A stretch of 64,000 nt of DNA from Adlercreutzia mucosicola DSM 19490 (GTDB lineage Bacteria > Actinomycetota > Coriobacteriia > Coriobacteriales > Eggerthellaceae). The translations under genes were made by a program, and so were the position numbers. The notes under the pieces are model-generated. The model was not told the DNA's origin and ran no database searches. It saw nothing but the letters and a program-made list of their open reading frames with translations. Positions 35,784 to 44,512 of the stretch are shown piece after piece; positions within the stretch are counted from its first letter, which is position 1; each line of letters starts with the position of its first letter. The stretch covers positions 243,996 through 307,995 of the forward strand of contig NZ_AUGK01000005.1 in NCBI RefSeq assembly GCF_000422625.1, written 5' to 3'.

Positions 35784-36449
35784 CTAGCCCTCCAATGCAA
35801 CGTCGGTGGCGGCGAACTTGCCGTCCTCGGTCAGGGCCCCGGTCAGCACCACGGCAGTGCCGTCGGCCACGTCTTCCGACAGGGCGTCGTCGAAGGCGAC
35901 GGGCAGCTCGGAGCCGTCCGCGGTATCCACGATAACGAAGCGATCGCCCTGGCCGGCGGCGCTCAGCGTGCCGGCCTTCACGGTGCCGGACACCTTCACC
36001 ACCTTGCCGATGACGTCATCGCCGTAGCCGAGCAGCTGCGACACCATGAGGGCATCGGCGCCGTCCTCGTACTTCGAGGGGCACTTGGTGACCAGGTTGC
36101 TGCACTCCAGCACGCCGGCCTCGTTGATCTTGCCGGTACAGATGGCGGTGACGTCATTGCCGAAGGTGGACGAGGCGGCGCCGTCGTAGCGCACCTCCAG
36201 CTGGGTGGCCGGATCGCCCTCCGGGTCGTAGATCTTGAAGGTGAGCACGTTGTCGGTGGTGCTGAAGGAATCCTGCACCACATTGCCTGACACCTGCACC
36301 TTCTGGCCGGCCTGGGGGTTCTCGGCCGCCTCGGCCACCGAAAGCGTGGTGGCCGCGGTGTTGCCGCCCACAAAGGCGAGCACCAGGATGAGCACGATGA
36401 CGATGACACCGGAGACGGCGATCATCCTCTTCTTCATCTTCGCGTTCAT
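35784..36449 (-). CDS. ccmE: Haem chaperone CcmE, CXXXY type
   Basis: The 221-residue protein has an N-terminal membrane anchor (about 9-29) and an OB-fold domain. Classical CcmE binds haem covalently through a histidine in an LAKHDE-like motif. Here the equivalent place reads VTKCPSKYEDG, with Cys123 and Tyr127, which is the CXXXY form known from sulfate reducers and archaea. A second OB-like region (about 140-215) follows, making it longer than usual (about 150). ACAGGAGGATT precedes the ATG at 36449. It is the first ccm gene after nrfA in the operon direction. Confidence 0.9.
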   Translation of the reverse strand: MNAKMKKRMIAVSGVIVIVLILVLAFVGGNTAATTLSVAEAAENPQAGQKVQVSGNVVQDSFSTTDNVLTFKIYDPEGDPATQLEVRYDGAASSTFGNDVTAICTGKINEAGVLECSNLVTKCPSKYEDGADALMVSQLLGYGDDVIGKVVKVSGTVKAGTLSAAGQGDRFVIVDTADGSELPVAFDDALSEDVADGTAVVLTGALTEDGKFAATDVALEG

Positions 36450-36610
36450 AATCCTCCTGTTTCCGTCGATGAGCCAGACCGGCCTCCCCGACGGTCTGAA
36501 AAATACCATCGGCCAGTATCGCCGAAGCCCTCGCGCGCGCGAAGATAAATTACGCCAAAATCAGCAGATCAGCGCAAACGCAACACTTTCGCAATGGGGC
36601 GGATACAGCA

Positions 36611-36641
36611 CCGGCGCGCACCGTTGAAGGATGCGCGCCGG
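36611..36641 (-). terminator. GC hairpin after nrfA
   Basis: CCGGCGCGCA (36611-36620) pairs with TGCGCGCCGG (36632-36641), 52 bp after the nrfA stop. No T run follows on the minus strand. It may attenuate or end the nrfA transcript before ccmE. Confidence 0.5.
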
Positions 36642-36692
36642 GCCGAAGCGCAGGAGGGAGGGTTCCCGCGCGAGTGGATGAATGAGCCGAAC

Positions 36693-37940
36693 CTAGGCGA
36701 TGCCGAGCAGGGCGAAACCCTCTTCCAACTGGGCCTCGGCCTTGTCGAGGTTGGCGTGGGCGGCCTTGTAGTTGTGGGCACCCTCGGAATTCTCCACCAT
36801 CACGTAGTCCCAGTAGAACTGCGCATGGCGCTGAATCTGCTGGGCTTGGGCCAGCTTGTCGGCATCCAGGCTGTCCTTTTGGGCGGCCAGCTCGTCGGTG
36901 TAGCGCTTGATGTCGGCGGCGATAGCGTGCTCGCGGTCGGTAACCTCCTTCTGCCAGCCGCGCACCTCGCCCGCGATGTCCTTGTGGCAGCTGCCGCACT
37001 GCTCCGTGATCGCGGGATTCTCCAGGGGGCTCACCAGCTCATGGGAGCTGTACTCGCCGTTCTCGTCGGAGACGGGGGCCATGTGGCAATCGGCGCAGCT
37101 GTAGCCCTGCTTGGCCATGGAAGACTGCTCGGCGCCGTAGATGGTCTCGAACTCGGGATGCTGGGCCTTGAGCATGGGCGCGCCGGTCTCGGGGTGCTCC
37201 CAATCCTTGAAGCCCATCTCGTCGTAGTGGGCCAAGATGGCCTCGGCGTCCATGGCCGCCAGCCCCTCGTAGGGATTGCTCGTGGCCTTAGTGTCCGGAT
37301 CGAAGTAGTACTCGTTGTGGCACTGGCCGCAGGTCTGGGCCTCCACGGGCACCTGCTCGGCATCGGAGCCCATGGCATGGGCGAAGTGCCGCTGGGTGAC
37401 GACCACCTGGGTGGGGTCGTTCTCATGGCAGTTGTAGCAGCTGATGGGCTCGCTCATCTGCGCGAGCACCTCGGCGAAGGGGCGGGCGTACACCTCGTCG
37501 CCCTCGCTGTTCACCATGGCCGTGAACTGCGGCGTCTTGCAGGTGATGCAGTTGGCCAGGGTCTTGTCGTTCACGCGCGGCGTCTCCGAGATGGAACGCA
37601 GCGTGTAGCTGTGGGACGCGGCCTCGTCGTAGCCCTTGGCGAAGCCATAGCCGGCGTACATGGTGGCCAGCTCCGGGTACTCTTCCAGGTAGTTCATCTT
37701 ACCCTCGGGGCTGTTGGCCTCGTTGGCCTTGTAGGTGGCGTACTGGCCCGGGTAGATGTCCTTCCAGCTGTCGGCCAGCACGACGCCGAACTCGTCGGCC
37801 TCGGGGGTCTCGACCGGAGCGGCGCCTGTCACGGGCTCCTGCGGGTTGCCGGATCCCGCGGGCGCGCAAGCGGCCAGGGCCGCCACCAGCGCCACCGTGC
37901 CTACGGCCGTGGCAGCGATGCGCATCGTCGACTTTCTCAT
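36693..37940 (-). CDS. nrfA: Ammonia-forming cytochrome c nitrite reductase
   Basis: The 415-residue pentahaem enzyme reduces nitrite to ammonium with six electrons. The catalytic haem motif is CITCK (131-135), with lysine replacing histidine as in NrfA, followed by CYNCH (168-172), CGQCH (204-208), CADCH (282-286) and CGSCH (315-319). A lipobox ending at Cys25 (LAAC) suggests outer-face anchoring. No nrfH gene is adjacent; electrons may come from NapH/NapG or the multihaem anchor proteins elsewhere. It lies between napH and ccmE, all on the minus strand. GGAGGG precedes the ATG. Confidence 0.96.
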   Translation of the reverse strand: MRKSTMRIAATAVGTVALVAALAACAPAGSGNPQEPVTGAAPVETPEADEFGVVLADSWKDIYPGQYATYKANEANSPEGKMNYLEEYPELATMYAGYGFAKGYDEAASHSYTLRSISETPRVNDKTLANCITCKTPQFTAMVNSEGDEVYARPFAEVLAQMSEPISCYNCHENDPTQVVVTQRHFAHAMGSDAEQVPVEAQTCGQCHNEYYFDPDTKATSNPYEGLAAMDAEAILAHYDEMGFKDWEHPETGAPMLKAQHPEFETIYGAEQSSMAKQGYSCADCHMAPVSDENGEYSSHELVSPLENPAITEQCGSCHKDIAGEVRGWQKEVTDREHAIAADIKRYTDELAAQKDSLDADKLAQAQQIQRHAQFYWDYVMVENSEGAHNYKAAHANLDKAEAQLEEGFALLGIA

Positions 37941-38020
37941 GGTTCCCTCCTTTGATCGGCCGCGCTCATCGGCGCAGCTTCCGTTGACACGAGACTACCG
38001 CGAGGGGGCCTCCCGCGAAA

Positions 38021-38056
38021 AGGGACGGTTCTCCGCTCATTGGTGGGGACGGAGCG
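38021..38056. repeat. GGGACGG-type repeat copies between nrfA and napH
   Basis: AGGGACGGTTCTCCGCTC (38021-38038) and GGGGACGGAGCGAG (about 38045-38058) share the core of the larger repeat cluster upstream of napG. CCGCTC and GAGCGG-like ends can pair, giving a hairpin between the two copies. Confidence 0.55.
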
Positions 38057-38075
38057 AGGGCCAACCCGACGCTTC

Positions 38076-38963
38076 CTAGGATTCTGACACGGGATCGCGC
38101 TCCTCCCGCCGGGTCTGCGCCCGCGCGGGAAGGCGGCCGAGAGAGAAGCTCAGCGCCCGAGCGGGGCACGTGTCCACGCAGGCGCCACAGGCCATGCAGT
38201 CGCCGGCGCGCACGATGATGTCGTCGCCCGAGAGCGCGGGCGCCAAAATGACGGGATCGGCCAAACACGCCTCCTCGCATCGACCACAGTGCACGCAGGC
38301 GTCGTGGTTAATGTGCACGTTCACCTGGCCCGCGCGGCCGAGGACCTGGAAGAGGCCGCCCAGCGGGCACAGCGAGCGGCACCACACGCGCCGGCTCACG
38401 AAGAGCTCGGCGATCACGATGGCCACAAGTGTACCCGCCCCGGCAAACCCGCCGAAGGCGAGCCCCTTGTTCACCGCCCCGATGGGAGAGACGGTCTCGA
38501 AGACGGGAAAGCCCACAAGCGCCGATGCCGCCACCACGGCCGCCGCCACGGCGATCTTCACGTGGCGGTCAACCACGCGCTCGGGCACCGCGATACCGAG
38601 GCGGCGTCGGGCGGCATCCGCCCCCTCGCCGATAAGGTTCACCGGGCAGACCCACCCGCAGAAAGCCCGGGCCCGCACCAGGGCGTACACGAGGGCGACC
38701 GTACCCGCACCCGCCAGGGCCGCCATCGCCGCGCCCCCGTTGGCGGCCAGCAGCTCCAAGGCCGCCAACGGGTCGAACAGCGGCACGGGACCCAAGCTGG
38801 AGGCCGACAGACTCCCGAAGAACACACCTTCGGCCGGTGTGGCAACCTCCCCATCGCCGCCCGCGTACAGCCCCGCGAGCCCCCATCCCGCCAGCAGCGG
38901 CGGCAGGCAGAACAGCACCAGCATAAGCACCTGCACCACTCGCCGCACCAGAGTTATCCTCAT
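38076..38963 (-). CDS. napH: NapH-type quinol dehydrogenase, membrane iron-sulfur protein
   Basis: The 295-residue protein has four or five membrane helices and the two cytoplasmic cysteine motifs typical of NapH (CGWVCP and CRSLCP). The C-terminal domain has two 4Fe-4S clusters (CVHCGRCEEAC...P and CMACGACVDTCP). NapH passes quinol electrons to NapG or to NapC-independent Nap enzymes. It overlaps napD by four bases (ATGA) and precedes nrfA on the same strand, so it may also serve NrfA. Confidence 0.92.
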   Translation of the reverse strand: MRITLVRRVVQVLMLVLFCLPPLLAGWGLAGLYAGGDGEVATPAEGVFFGSLSASSLGPVPLFDPLAALELLAANGGAAMAALAGAGTVALVYALVRARAFCGWVCPVNLIGEGADAARRRLGIAVPERVVDRHVKIAVAAAVVAASALVGFPVFETVSPIGAVNKGLAFGGFAGAGTLVAIVIAELFVSRRVWCRSLCPLGGLFQVLGRAGQVNVHINHDACVHCGRCEEACLADPVILAPALSGDDIIVRAGDCMACGACVDTCPARALSFSLGRLPARAQTRREERDPVSES

Positions 38964-39217
38964 AGCACTTCATCCTCGAAGTTCACGTACACGAGGTTCA
39001 CGTTCAGCACGTCGGGGATCTGGATGAAGCGGCTCGATATCTCATGGGAGGCGCCGGTGGAGGGCGCCTCGATGGTGACGACGATCTTGTAGCCGTTCAC
39101 CTCGTGCACCTCCACACCCTCCATCTGTGCCAGGGCAGCGGCCACGGCCTCCACCGACGGCGGCCGCGCCTCCACCACGAGCGACGAGACGACCACCTTC
39201 TCGCCCTGCGCCCCCAT
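38960..39217 (-). CDS. napD: NapD-like Tat-signal chaperone
   Basis: The 85-residue protein has the ferredoxin-like fold of NapD: SSLVVEARPPSVEAVAAALAQ, GVEVHEVNGYKIVVTIEA and a C-terminal VNLVYVNFEDE. NapD binds the NapA twin-arginine signal and stops early export. Its position after the NapB-like gene fits. The ATG at 39217 is two bases from the stop of the NapB-like gene; a longer frame upstream overlaps that gene. Confidence 0.88.
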   Translation of the reverse strand: MGAQGEKVVVSSLVVEARPPSVEAVAAALAQMEGVEVHEVNGYKIVVTIEAPSTGASHEISSRFIQIPDVLNVNLVYVNFEDEVL

Positions 39218-39219
39218 GG

Positions 39220-39549
39220 CTAGTCCACCGCCACGGGATGGCAGGTGAGGCACTCGGCCCGCGGGCCGTCGATCTGGCGGCTCGCCTTGTCGCCGCCGGC
39301 ATAGTGATCCTCGGGCAGGGGCGCGGCCTGGGCCAAGAATACCTCGGCCGTATCGCTGGAGCCGTGGCAACCGTAGCAGCCGTTAGCGCCCAACCTCTCG
39401 AAGCGGCCCTCATGCAGCGCCGGCATGAGCGGCGGCTCGCCGGGGTTGTAGACAGGCCCGGCCTCGGCAGCGCCGGAGCAGCCCGCCAGGGCCGCGCCAC
39501 CCAAGGCGCACGCCAGCACCGCGGCGGCCATCAGATTGGTCTTCTTCAT
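39220..39549 (-). CDS. napB: Dihaem cytochrome c lipoprotein, NapB-like
   Basis: The 109-residue protein has a lipoprotein signal (LAGCSG, Cys about 24) and two haem motifs, CYGCH and CLTCH, spaced like the short NapB electron carriers. NapB passes electrons to NapA. It is shorter and more diverged than proteobacterial NapB, so the name rests on position between napA and napD as well as haem count. The ATG at 39549 lies five bases inside the napA stop region (napA ends at 39554), showing close coupling. Confidence 0.75.
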   Translation of the reverse strand: MKKTNLMAAAVLACALGGAALAGCSGAAEAGPVYNPGEPPLMPALHEGRFERLGANGCYGCHGSSDTAEVFLAQAAPLPEDHYAGGDKASRQIDGPRAECLTCHPVAVD

Positions 39550-39553
39550 CGGT

Positions 39554-42094
39554 CTACCCCTCAATCTTCTCGATGGAAACGCAGGTCTTCTTGAAGTCCG
39601 GTTCCTTGGACAGCGGACAGTAGGTGTCCTGCACCACCAGGTTCACGAGCGTCTCCTCAGCGAAGAACGGCGCGAACACCATGCCTGCCGGAGGCCGGGT
39701 GCGGCCGGCCGTGGATACCGTGATGTCGCAGGTGCCGAAGCGCGAGGTCACACGTACGCGGTCGCCATCGGTCACGCCCAAACGCTCGCAGTCGGCGGGA
39801 TTCATGTCCAGCAGGGCCTCCGGCAGGGCGCGATCGAGCTCGGGCACGCGACGGGTCATCGAGCCAGTGTGCCAGTGCTCCAGCAGACGGCCCGTGCAGA
39901 ACCAGAACGGGTACTCCTCGCTCGGCTCCTCCGCCGGCGGCTCCCAGGGGCGGAACACCACCGAGGGCCTCTTGTCGGCCGACTTGTAGAAGCTCACGCC
40001 GCCGGCCAGGCCGCTCTCGCCGTAGGCCTCGATGCCGTACTGGTCGAAACCGTCCTCCTGCTTGCCGTCGCAGAAGCGCCACAGCGTGGGCAGCCACTGG
40101 CCGTCCACCTCGCGCACGGGCCAGGTGAGGCCGTGGTTGTGGATGTACTCCTCGTAGGGGGCCAGCTGCTTGGCCTCCATCTTCAGCTTCGCCTCGGCGT
40201 TGATGGCGGCGGCATCGGGGTTCAGGTCGGGGTTGCTGAAGGTGCGGTACTCCTCCCAGATGCTCGCGCACACCTCCCGATCGGTGCCCTTGAAGGCGGC
40301 CGTCTCAGCGTCGTACCAGGCGCCGAACAGATGGTCGAAGGCGTCCTCGCCGCCGATCTGCTCGCCGGCGAGCACGCGCTTGGCGATCTCCATGAGCATC
40401 CACAGGTCCCACTTCGCCTCGCCCGGCGCGTCCACCGCCTTCTCGAACACGGCCGTGCGCCGCTCGCCATTGCCGAAGGCCCCCTCGCGCTCTACCCACA
40501 TGGCCGCGGGCAGCACCACGTCGGCGTACTGGGTGGAAAGGGTGGGGTACACCTCGGCCACGCAGATGAAAGCGTCGTTTACGCCCGTGAGATCGCCCTT
40601 GCCGAGGAAGCGGGTGAGGTTGGGCATGGACACGGCCCAGTTGTTGTGGGCGCTCCACAGAAAGTCGATGTTGCCCTTCGACAGCTCGCGGAACATCTTC
40701 ACCGTGTGATAGCCGGGCTTCTCGATGGCGTCCAGATACCCGTTGGGCAGGTCCCAAACGGCCTCGGTGTAACGGCGATGATCCGGGTTCTTCACCACCA
40801 GATCGGCAGGCAAGCGGTGCGAGAAGGTGCCCACCTCGCGGGCTGTACCGCAGGCCGTGGGCTGCCCCGTCAGCGAGAAGGCGCCGTCGCCGGGCAGGGC
40901 GTAACGGCCCGTCAGCAGGTGGATGTTGTAGATGCAGTGGTTCATCCAGGTGCCGCGGTTGTGCTGGTTCACGCCCATGGTCCACAGGCTCAGCACCCGC
41001 CGGCTCTTGTCGGCAAACACCTCGGCCAGCTCCTGGATGTCCTCGGCCGGCACGCCGGACAGCTCGCTGGCGTACTCCAGAGTGTAGGGGGCCAGACGCG
41101 TGGCGAAGGCCTCGAAGGTGATGGGCTCCACGTTATCCACAGCCTGGCCGATCTCGCTTTTGTCGTAGCCGTCGTCGGTGGCGTTGCCGATGTTCTCGGT
41201 GCCCTGCTTGAACTGCACGTGATCGGCCACGAAAGCGTGATCGTACTTGTCGTTCACGATGAGGTAGTTGGCGATGGCGTTCGCGATGGCGATGTCGCTG
41301 CCGGGGCGGAAGGTGAGCACCTTGTCGGCCGAGGCCGAGGTGCGGGTGGTCATGGTGGTCACATCGTAGTGGCGCACAGCGCTATCGGCCAGCTTGCGGG
41401 CCGTCAGGCGCGAGTACAGCATGGGATGGGCCTCGGCCATGTTCGCGCCCCAGGTGACGAACACGTCGGTCTCGTCGATGTCGGCGTAGCAGCCGGCCGG
41501 CTCGTCGGTCTGGAACACGTTCATGAAGCCCACCACAGCCGAGGCCATGCACAGACGCGCGTTGGGGTCGATGTTGTTGGACAGCAGACCTGCCTTCCAG
41601 AACTTCGCCGTGCAGTAGCCCTCCACGATGGGCTGCTGGCCGCTTCCCCAGAAGGCCAGGCGGCTCTTATCGGCCTTCCAGGTGTCGCGCAGCTTGGTCG
41701 CCACCAGATCGAGGGCCTCGTCCCAGGTGGCCTCGCGCAGGCCAGACGCCGTGCCCTTGGTGGCCTTGTCGTCGCGGATAAGGGGCACCGTCAAGCGGTC
41801 CTCGCCGTACAGGGCGCGGGCCAGGTAGTAGCCCTTCACGCAGTTCAGGCCGCGGCTCGACCCGTTTTCCGGGTCGCCGGTGACCGAAACCACCTTACCG
41901 TCCTTGGCCTCCACGATGACCCCGCAGCCGCAACCGCAGAAGCGGCAGACGCCGACGGTCTTCACGCCCTCGCCGGACGCAGCGGCGCTGCCGGTGCCGG
42001 CGAGCGACGAGCAGCCGGCCAGGGTGCCCGCGGCGGCGGCCGAGGCGAGGGCCACGGCTGTGGACTTCACAAACGAGCGTCGAGTGAGTTCCAT
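39554..42094 (-). CDS. napA: Periplasmic nitrate reductase catalytic subunit
   Basis: The 846-residue molybdopterin enzyme reduces nitrate to nitrite outside the membrane. It begins with a twin-arginine signal (TRRSFVKS, residues 4-11) and a lipobox-like LAGCSS. The 4Fe-4S site is CRFCGCGCGV plus the later GLNCVKG. The molybdenum-region RLCMASAVVGFMNVFQTDEPAGC is NapA-like (cysteine ligand). TGRYALPGDGAFSLTGQPTA and the C-terminal HTGSMTRRVPELDR regions fit Nap rather than Nar or Fdh. A putative lipobox in NapA is unusual. It follows napG after 79 bp and is first in the dense nap-nrf-ccm run. Confidence 0.95.
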   Translation of the reverse strand: MELTRRSFVKSTAVALASAAAAGTLAGCSSLAGTGSAAASGEGVKTVGVCRFCGCGCGVIVEAKDGKVVSVTGDPENGSSRGLNCVKGYYLARALYGEDRLTVPLIRDDKATKGTASGLREATWDEALDLVATKLRDTWKADKSRLAFWGSGQQPIVEGYCTAKFWKAGLLSNNIDPNARLCMASAVVGFMNVFQTDEPAGCYADIDETDVFVTWGANMAEAHPMLYSRLTARKLADSAVRHYDVTTMTTRTSASADKVLTFRPGSDIAIANAIANYLIVNDKYDHAFVADHVQFKQGTENIGNATDDGYDKSEIGQAVDNVEPITFEAFATRLAPYTLEYASELSGVPAEDIQELAEVFADKSRRVLSLWTMGVNQHNRGTWMNHCIYNIHLLTGRYALPGDGAFSLTGQPTACGTAREVGTFSHRLPADLVVKNPDHRRYTEAVWDLPNGYLDAIEKPGYHTVKMFRELSKGNIDFLWSAHNNWAVSMPNLTRFLGKGDLTGVNDAFICVAEVYPTLSTQYADVVLPAAMWVEREGAFGNGERRTAVFEKAVDAPGEAKWDLWMLMEIAKRVLAGEQIGGEDAFDHLFGAWYDAETAAFKGTDREVCASIWEEYRTFSNPDLNPDAAAINAEAKLKMEAKQLAPYEEYIHNHGLTWPVREVDGQWLPTLWRFCDGKQEDGFDQYGIEAYGESGLAGGVSFYKSADKRPSVVFRPWEPPAEEPSEEYPFWFCTGRLLEHWHTGSMTRRVPELDRALPEALLDMNPADCERLGVTDGDRVRVTSRFGTCDITVSTAGRTRPPAGMVFAPFFAEETLVNLVVQDTYCPLSKEPDFKKTCVSIEKIEG

Positions 42095-42173
42095 AGAATG
42101 ATTCCTCCCTTTGGTTCAGGGGCCGTCGGCCCCGGGTTCCCGAAACAGCGGCGTCCGCGACGCCGATGCCGCC

Positions 42174-42794
42174 CTAGACGGCGTCGTTGCGCAGGGCCAG
42201 GTAGGCCGCCTCGTCGGCACCCGTGGGCACCACGACGATGGCCGGGGCCGGATCGCCCACCGGACAGCGCTGCTCGCACAAACCACAGCCGGGGCACACC
42301 TCGGCATTCACCTGCGGCGCGAACACCGCGTGGATGGCATCGCCCTCGCGCGGACGGTAGTCGATGCGTATGGCCTCGTCGATGAGCGGGCAGGCGCGGT
42401 AGCACACCTCGCAACGCATGCCCTGAAACGACAGGCAGGTCTCCTCGTTCACGACGGCCGTGCCCATGGCGGCGCCAGCGCGCTCCTCGGGCACGGCAAG
42501 AGCGCCGGTGGGGCAAACGGCGGCACAGGGGAAGTCGCGGCAGAGCCGGCAGGCCTGGGCCCGGGCGTTCACGAAGGGAGTGGAGGCCGCCCGTCCCGCG
42601 TTCAGCGGCGCGGCGTGAATGGCCTGATAGGGGCAGGCCTCCAAGCAACGGCCGCAGCGCACGCAGCGCGCGGCGAAGTCGGCCGGAGACGCCATTCCCG
42701 GCGGCCGCAGCAGGGGCAGAGGCGGCGGGGCGGCAGCTAGGGCGACGCCGGCGGCGAACACCGCGGCGGCTCCCGCAGCAGCGACGATCCTCAT
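42174..42794 (-). CDS. napG: NapG-type periplasmic ferredoxin
   Basis: The 206-residue protein carries four cysteine clusters: CVRCGRCLEACP, CRLCRDFPCAAVCP, CLSFQGMRCEVCYRACP and CPGCGLCEQRCP, the NapG layout of four 4Fe-4S centres. An N-terminal hydrophobic segment (1-22) could be a signal, but the expected twin-arginine is not present after the chosen start. The ATG at 42794 has GGAGGGGG in place upstream. Upstream in the same frame the codons read HRRGCVMRIV, so a longer Tat-type start is possible but lacks a ribosome site. It is the first gene of the nitrate operon, divergent from a MocR regulator. Confidence 0.88.
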   Translation of the reverse strand: MRIVAAAGAAAVFAAGVALAAAPPPLPLLRPPGMASPADFAARCVRCGRCLEACPYQAIHAAPLNAGRAASTPFVNARAQACRLCRDFPCAAVCPTGALAVPEERAGAAMGTAVVNEETCLSFQGMRCEVCYRACPLIDEAIRIDYRPREGDAIHAVFAPQVNAEVCPGCGLCEQRCPVGDPAPAIVVVPTGADEAAYLALRNDAV

Positions 42795-42814
42795 AACGCA
42801 CCCCCTCCGATGTG

Positions 42815-42977
42815 TTGGGGACGGTTCTTCTCCGTCCCTTGCTGCTGCCAGCATACAAGGGGGACAATCTTTCGAGAAAGGGACGCTCTGCCCTGAATAT
42901 TTGGGGACGCTACACGAGTTTAGGGACGATTTTCTCGAAAGTAATGGGGACGGTTCTTTGAACAATGGGGACGCATT
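42815..42977. repeat. Cluster of GGGGACGG-type repeats in the nap-mocR gap
   Basis: At least five GGGAC-centred copies occur at about 42817, 42859, 42903, 42923, 42946 and 42967, most of the form GGGGAC followed by G or A and a T-rich tail (GGGGACGGTTCTT twice). GGGACGG (42818-42824) pairs with CCGTCCC (42832-42838), a hairpin. Two blocks contain TTTCGAGAAAG or TTCTCGAAAG, which are themselves near-palindromic. The cluster fills most of the 243-bp gap between napG and the MocR gene. Confidence 0.8.
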
Positions 42978-43037
42978 CATGAAATTTCCTCATTTTGCTA
43001 TCATGGAGCCGCCGCCGAACCTGCGAGGAGATGAGCC

Positions 43038-44435
43038 ATGCACCTGGACGACCGCCTGGACACGCCGCTTTACCAACAGCTCTTCGACCAGCTGCGCCAC
43101 CGCATCGAGGAGGGCGACCAGCCCGAGGGCTCGCGCCTGCCGCCGATTCGCAGCATGGCCGCCGATCTGGGCTGCGCCCGCAATACCGTGGAGAACGCCT
43201 ACGCGCTGCTCGCCCAGGAGGGCTACGTGAAGAGCCGGCCAGGCTCGGGCTACATCGTGCAGAACGTCGCCTTCGTGCAGGCCGATGCCGACCGCGGCGC
43301 CCTGCTGGCCGAGCCGCTCATCGGCGCCAAGGCGAGCCGGGCCCGCTACGACTTCACCTACGGCGATTTGGAGCCCGGAACCTTCCCGGCCATGACCTGG
43401 CGCGCCATCACCGACGACATCCTGCTGTCGGTGGAGAGCACCGGCTGCGACGCCTACAACGACCCGCTCGGCGAGGAGAGCCTGCGCGCGGCCATCGCCT
43501 GGCGGCTTTCCACCCAGCGGGGCATCGACTGCACCCCGGCGCAGATCGTCGTCCAGGGGGGCACCCAGACGAGCGTGCAGAACCTGCTCGCACTCTTCGA
43601 CCCCGTCCGCGACGCAGTGGCCATGGAGGACCCAGGCTACGACGGCGTGCGCACGGTCATCGAGCGATCGCGCTTCCCGCTGGCCCCATGCCGGGTGGGA
43701 CTCGGCACTGCCGCCTTTCTGGACGACCTGGAGGCCTCGGGCGCACGCCTCGCCTACCTCACGCCTTCCAGCCAGTTCCCCACCTGCCGCGTCATGCCCA
43801 CTGACACCCGCGAGGCAGTGCTAAAGTGGGCCGAGCGCCACGACGCCTACCTGCTGGAGGACGACTACTGCCGCGACTTCCGCTACCGCGAGCGCTCGCT
43901 GCCACCGCTCGCCTCCATGGACCGGCGCGGGCGCGTCATCTACATGGGCACCTTCTCGAAATCGCTCTCCCCGGCCCTGCGCATCAACTACCTCGTGCTG
44001 CCCGAGCCGCTGCGCGACCGATGGCGTGAGGCCTTCGCGAGCTCCTACTCGCCGGTACCGTGGCTCAACCAGCAGGTGCTCGCCCGCTTCATGACCGACG
44101 GGTCGTGGGACCGGCACCTACGCCGCGTGCAGGCGAAGAACCGCCGCAAGTACGAGACGCTCACCCGCGTGCTGAGCGCCACCATGGGCAACGACGTGGA
44201 GATGCTGGAGAACGGCACGGGGCTGCACCTGCTCGTGCGCGTACGCGACGGCCGGCCCCAAGACGAGCTGGTGCGCCGGGCCGCCGAGGCCGACGTGGCG
44301 GTGTACCCCACCAAGAAGTACTGGACGGATCCGGCGAGGCACGTGAGCTCCACGGTGCTCGTAGGATTCTCCTCCATCGCCGAGGACGACATCGAACCCG
44401 GCATCCGCGCCTTGGCCGCAGCGTGGTTCGGGTAG
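43038..44435 (+). CDS. MocR-family regulator (GntR winged helix plus aminotransferase domain)
   Basis: The 465-residue protein has an N-terminal GntR-type winged helix (about residues 10-75: PLYQQLFDQLRHRIEEG, then SRLPPIRSMAADLGCARNTVENAYALLAQEGYV) and a fold-type I aminotransferase domain. The PLP lysine is in YMGTFSKSLSPALRINY. MocR proteins use PLP or amino-acid derivatives as effectors and control vitamin B6, GABA or taurine genes; the target here is unknown. GAGGAG lies nine bases before the ATG. It is divergent from the nap operon, across repeats. Confidence 0.92.
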   Translation: MHLDDRLDTPLYQQLFDQLRHRIEEGDQPEGSRLPPIRSMAADLGCARNTVENAYALLAQEGYVKSRPGSGYIVQNVAFVQADADRGALLAEPLIGAKASRARYDFTYGDLEPGTFPAMTWRAITDDILLSVESTGCDAYNDPLGEESLRAAIAWRLSTQRGIDCTPAQIVVQGGTQTSVQNLLALFDPVRDAVAMEDPGYDGVRTVIERSRFPLAPCRVGLGTAAFLDDLEASGARLAYLTPSSQFPTCRVMPTDTREAVLKWAERHDAYLLEDDYCRDFRYRERSLPPLASMDRRGRVIYMGTFSKSLSPALRINYLVLPEPLRDRWREAFASSYSPVPWLNQQVLARFMTDGSWDRHLRRVQAKNRRKYETLTRVLSATMGNDVEMLENGTGLHLLVRVRDGRPQDELVRRAAEADVAVYPTKKYWTDPARHVSSTVLVGFSSIAEDDIEPGIRALAAAWFG

Positions 44436-44478
44436 CGAGCGCGCAGGCGGGATCGGAGCCCCGAGCCCGACACACGAA

Positions 44479-44504
44479 AAAGACCCCCGGCGTCGGAGGT
44501 CTTT
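44479..44504 (-). terminator. Terminator after tRNA-Ala
   Basis: AAAGACC (44479-44485) pairs with GGTCTTT (44498-44504), with a GC-rich inner part; on the minus strand TTTTTCG follows. It lies eight bases downstream of the tRNA 3' end and is also between the convergent MocR gene and the tRNA. Confidence 0.85.
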
Positions 44505-44512
44505 GAATTTCG

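Noticed and set aside
34140..36290. 716-codon plus-strand open frame opposite ccmF and ccmE
   Set aside because: Low-complexity His, Gln and Gly-rich translation with no family similarity; antisense to well-supported genes.
39536..42385. 949-codon plus-strand open frame opposite napA
   Set aside because: It is an antisense shadow of a GC-rich gene: composition is Gly, His, Val and Ala biased, there is no ribosome site, and napA explains the region fully.
42174..42980. Longer NapG with a Tat-like RR before the chosen start
   Set aside because: RRGCVMRIV occurs in frame but upstream of the Met with the good ribosome site, and the extension overlaps the GGGGACGG repeats. I keep the shorter form but note the possibility.
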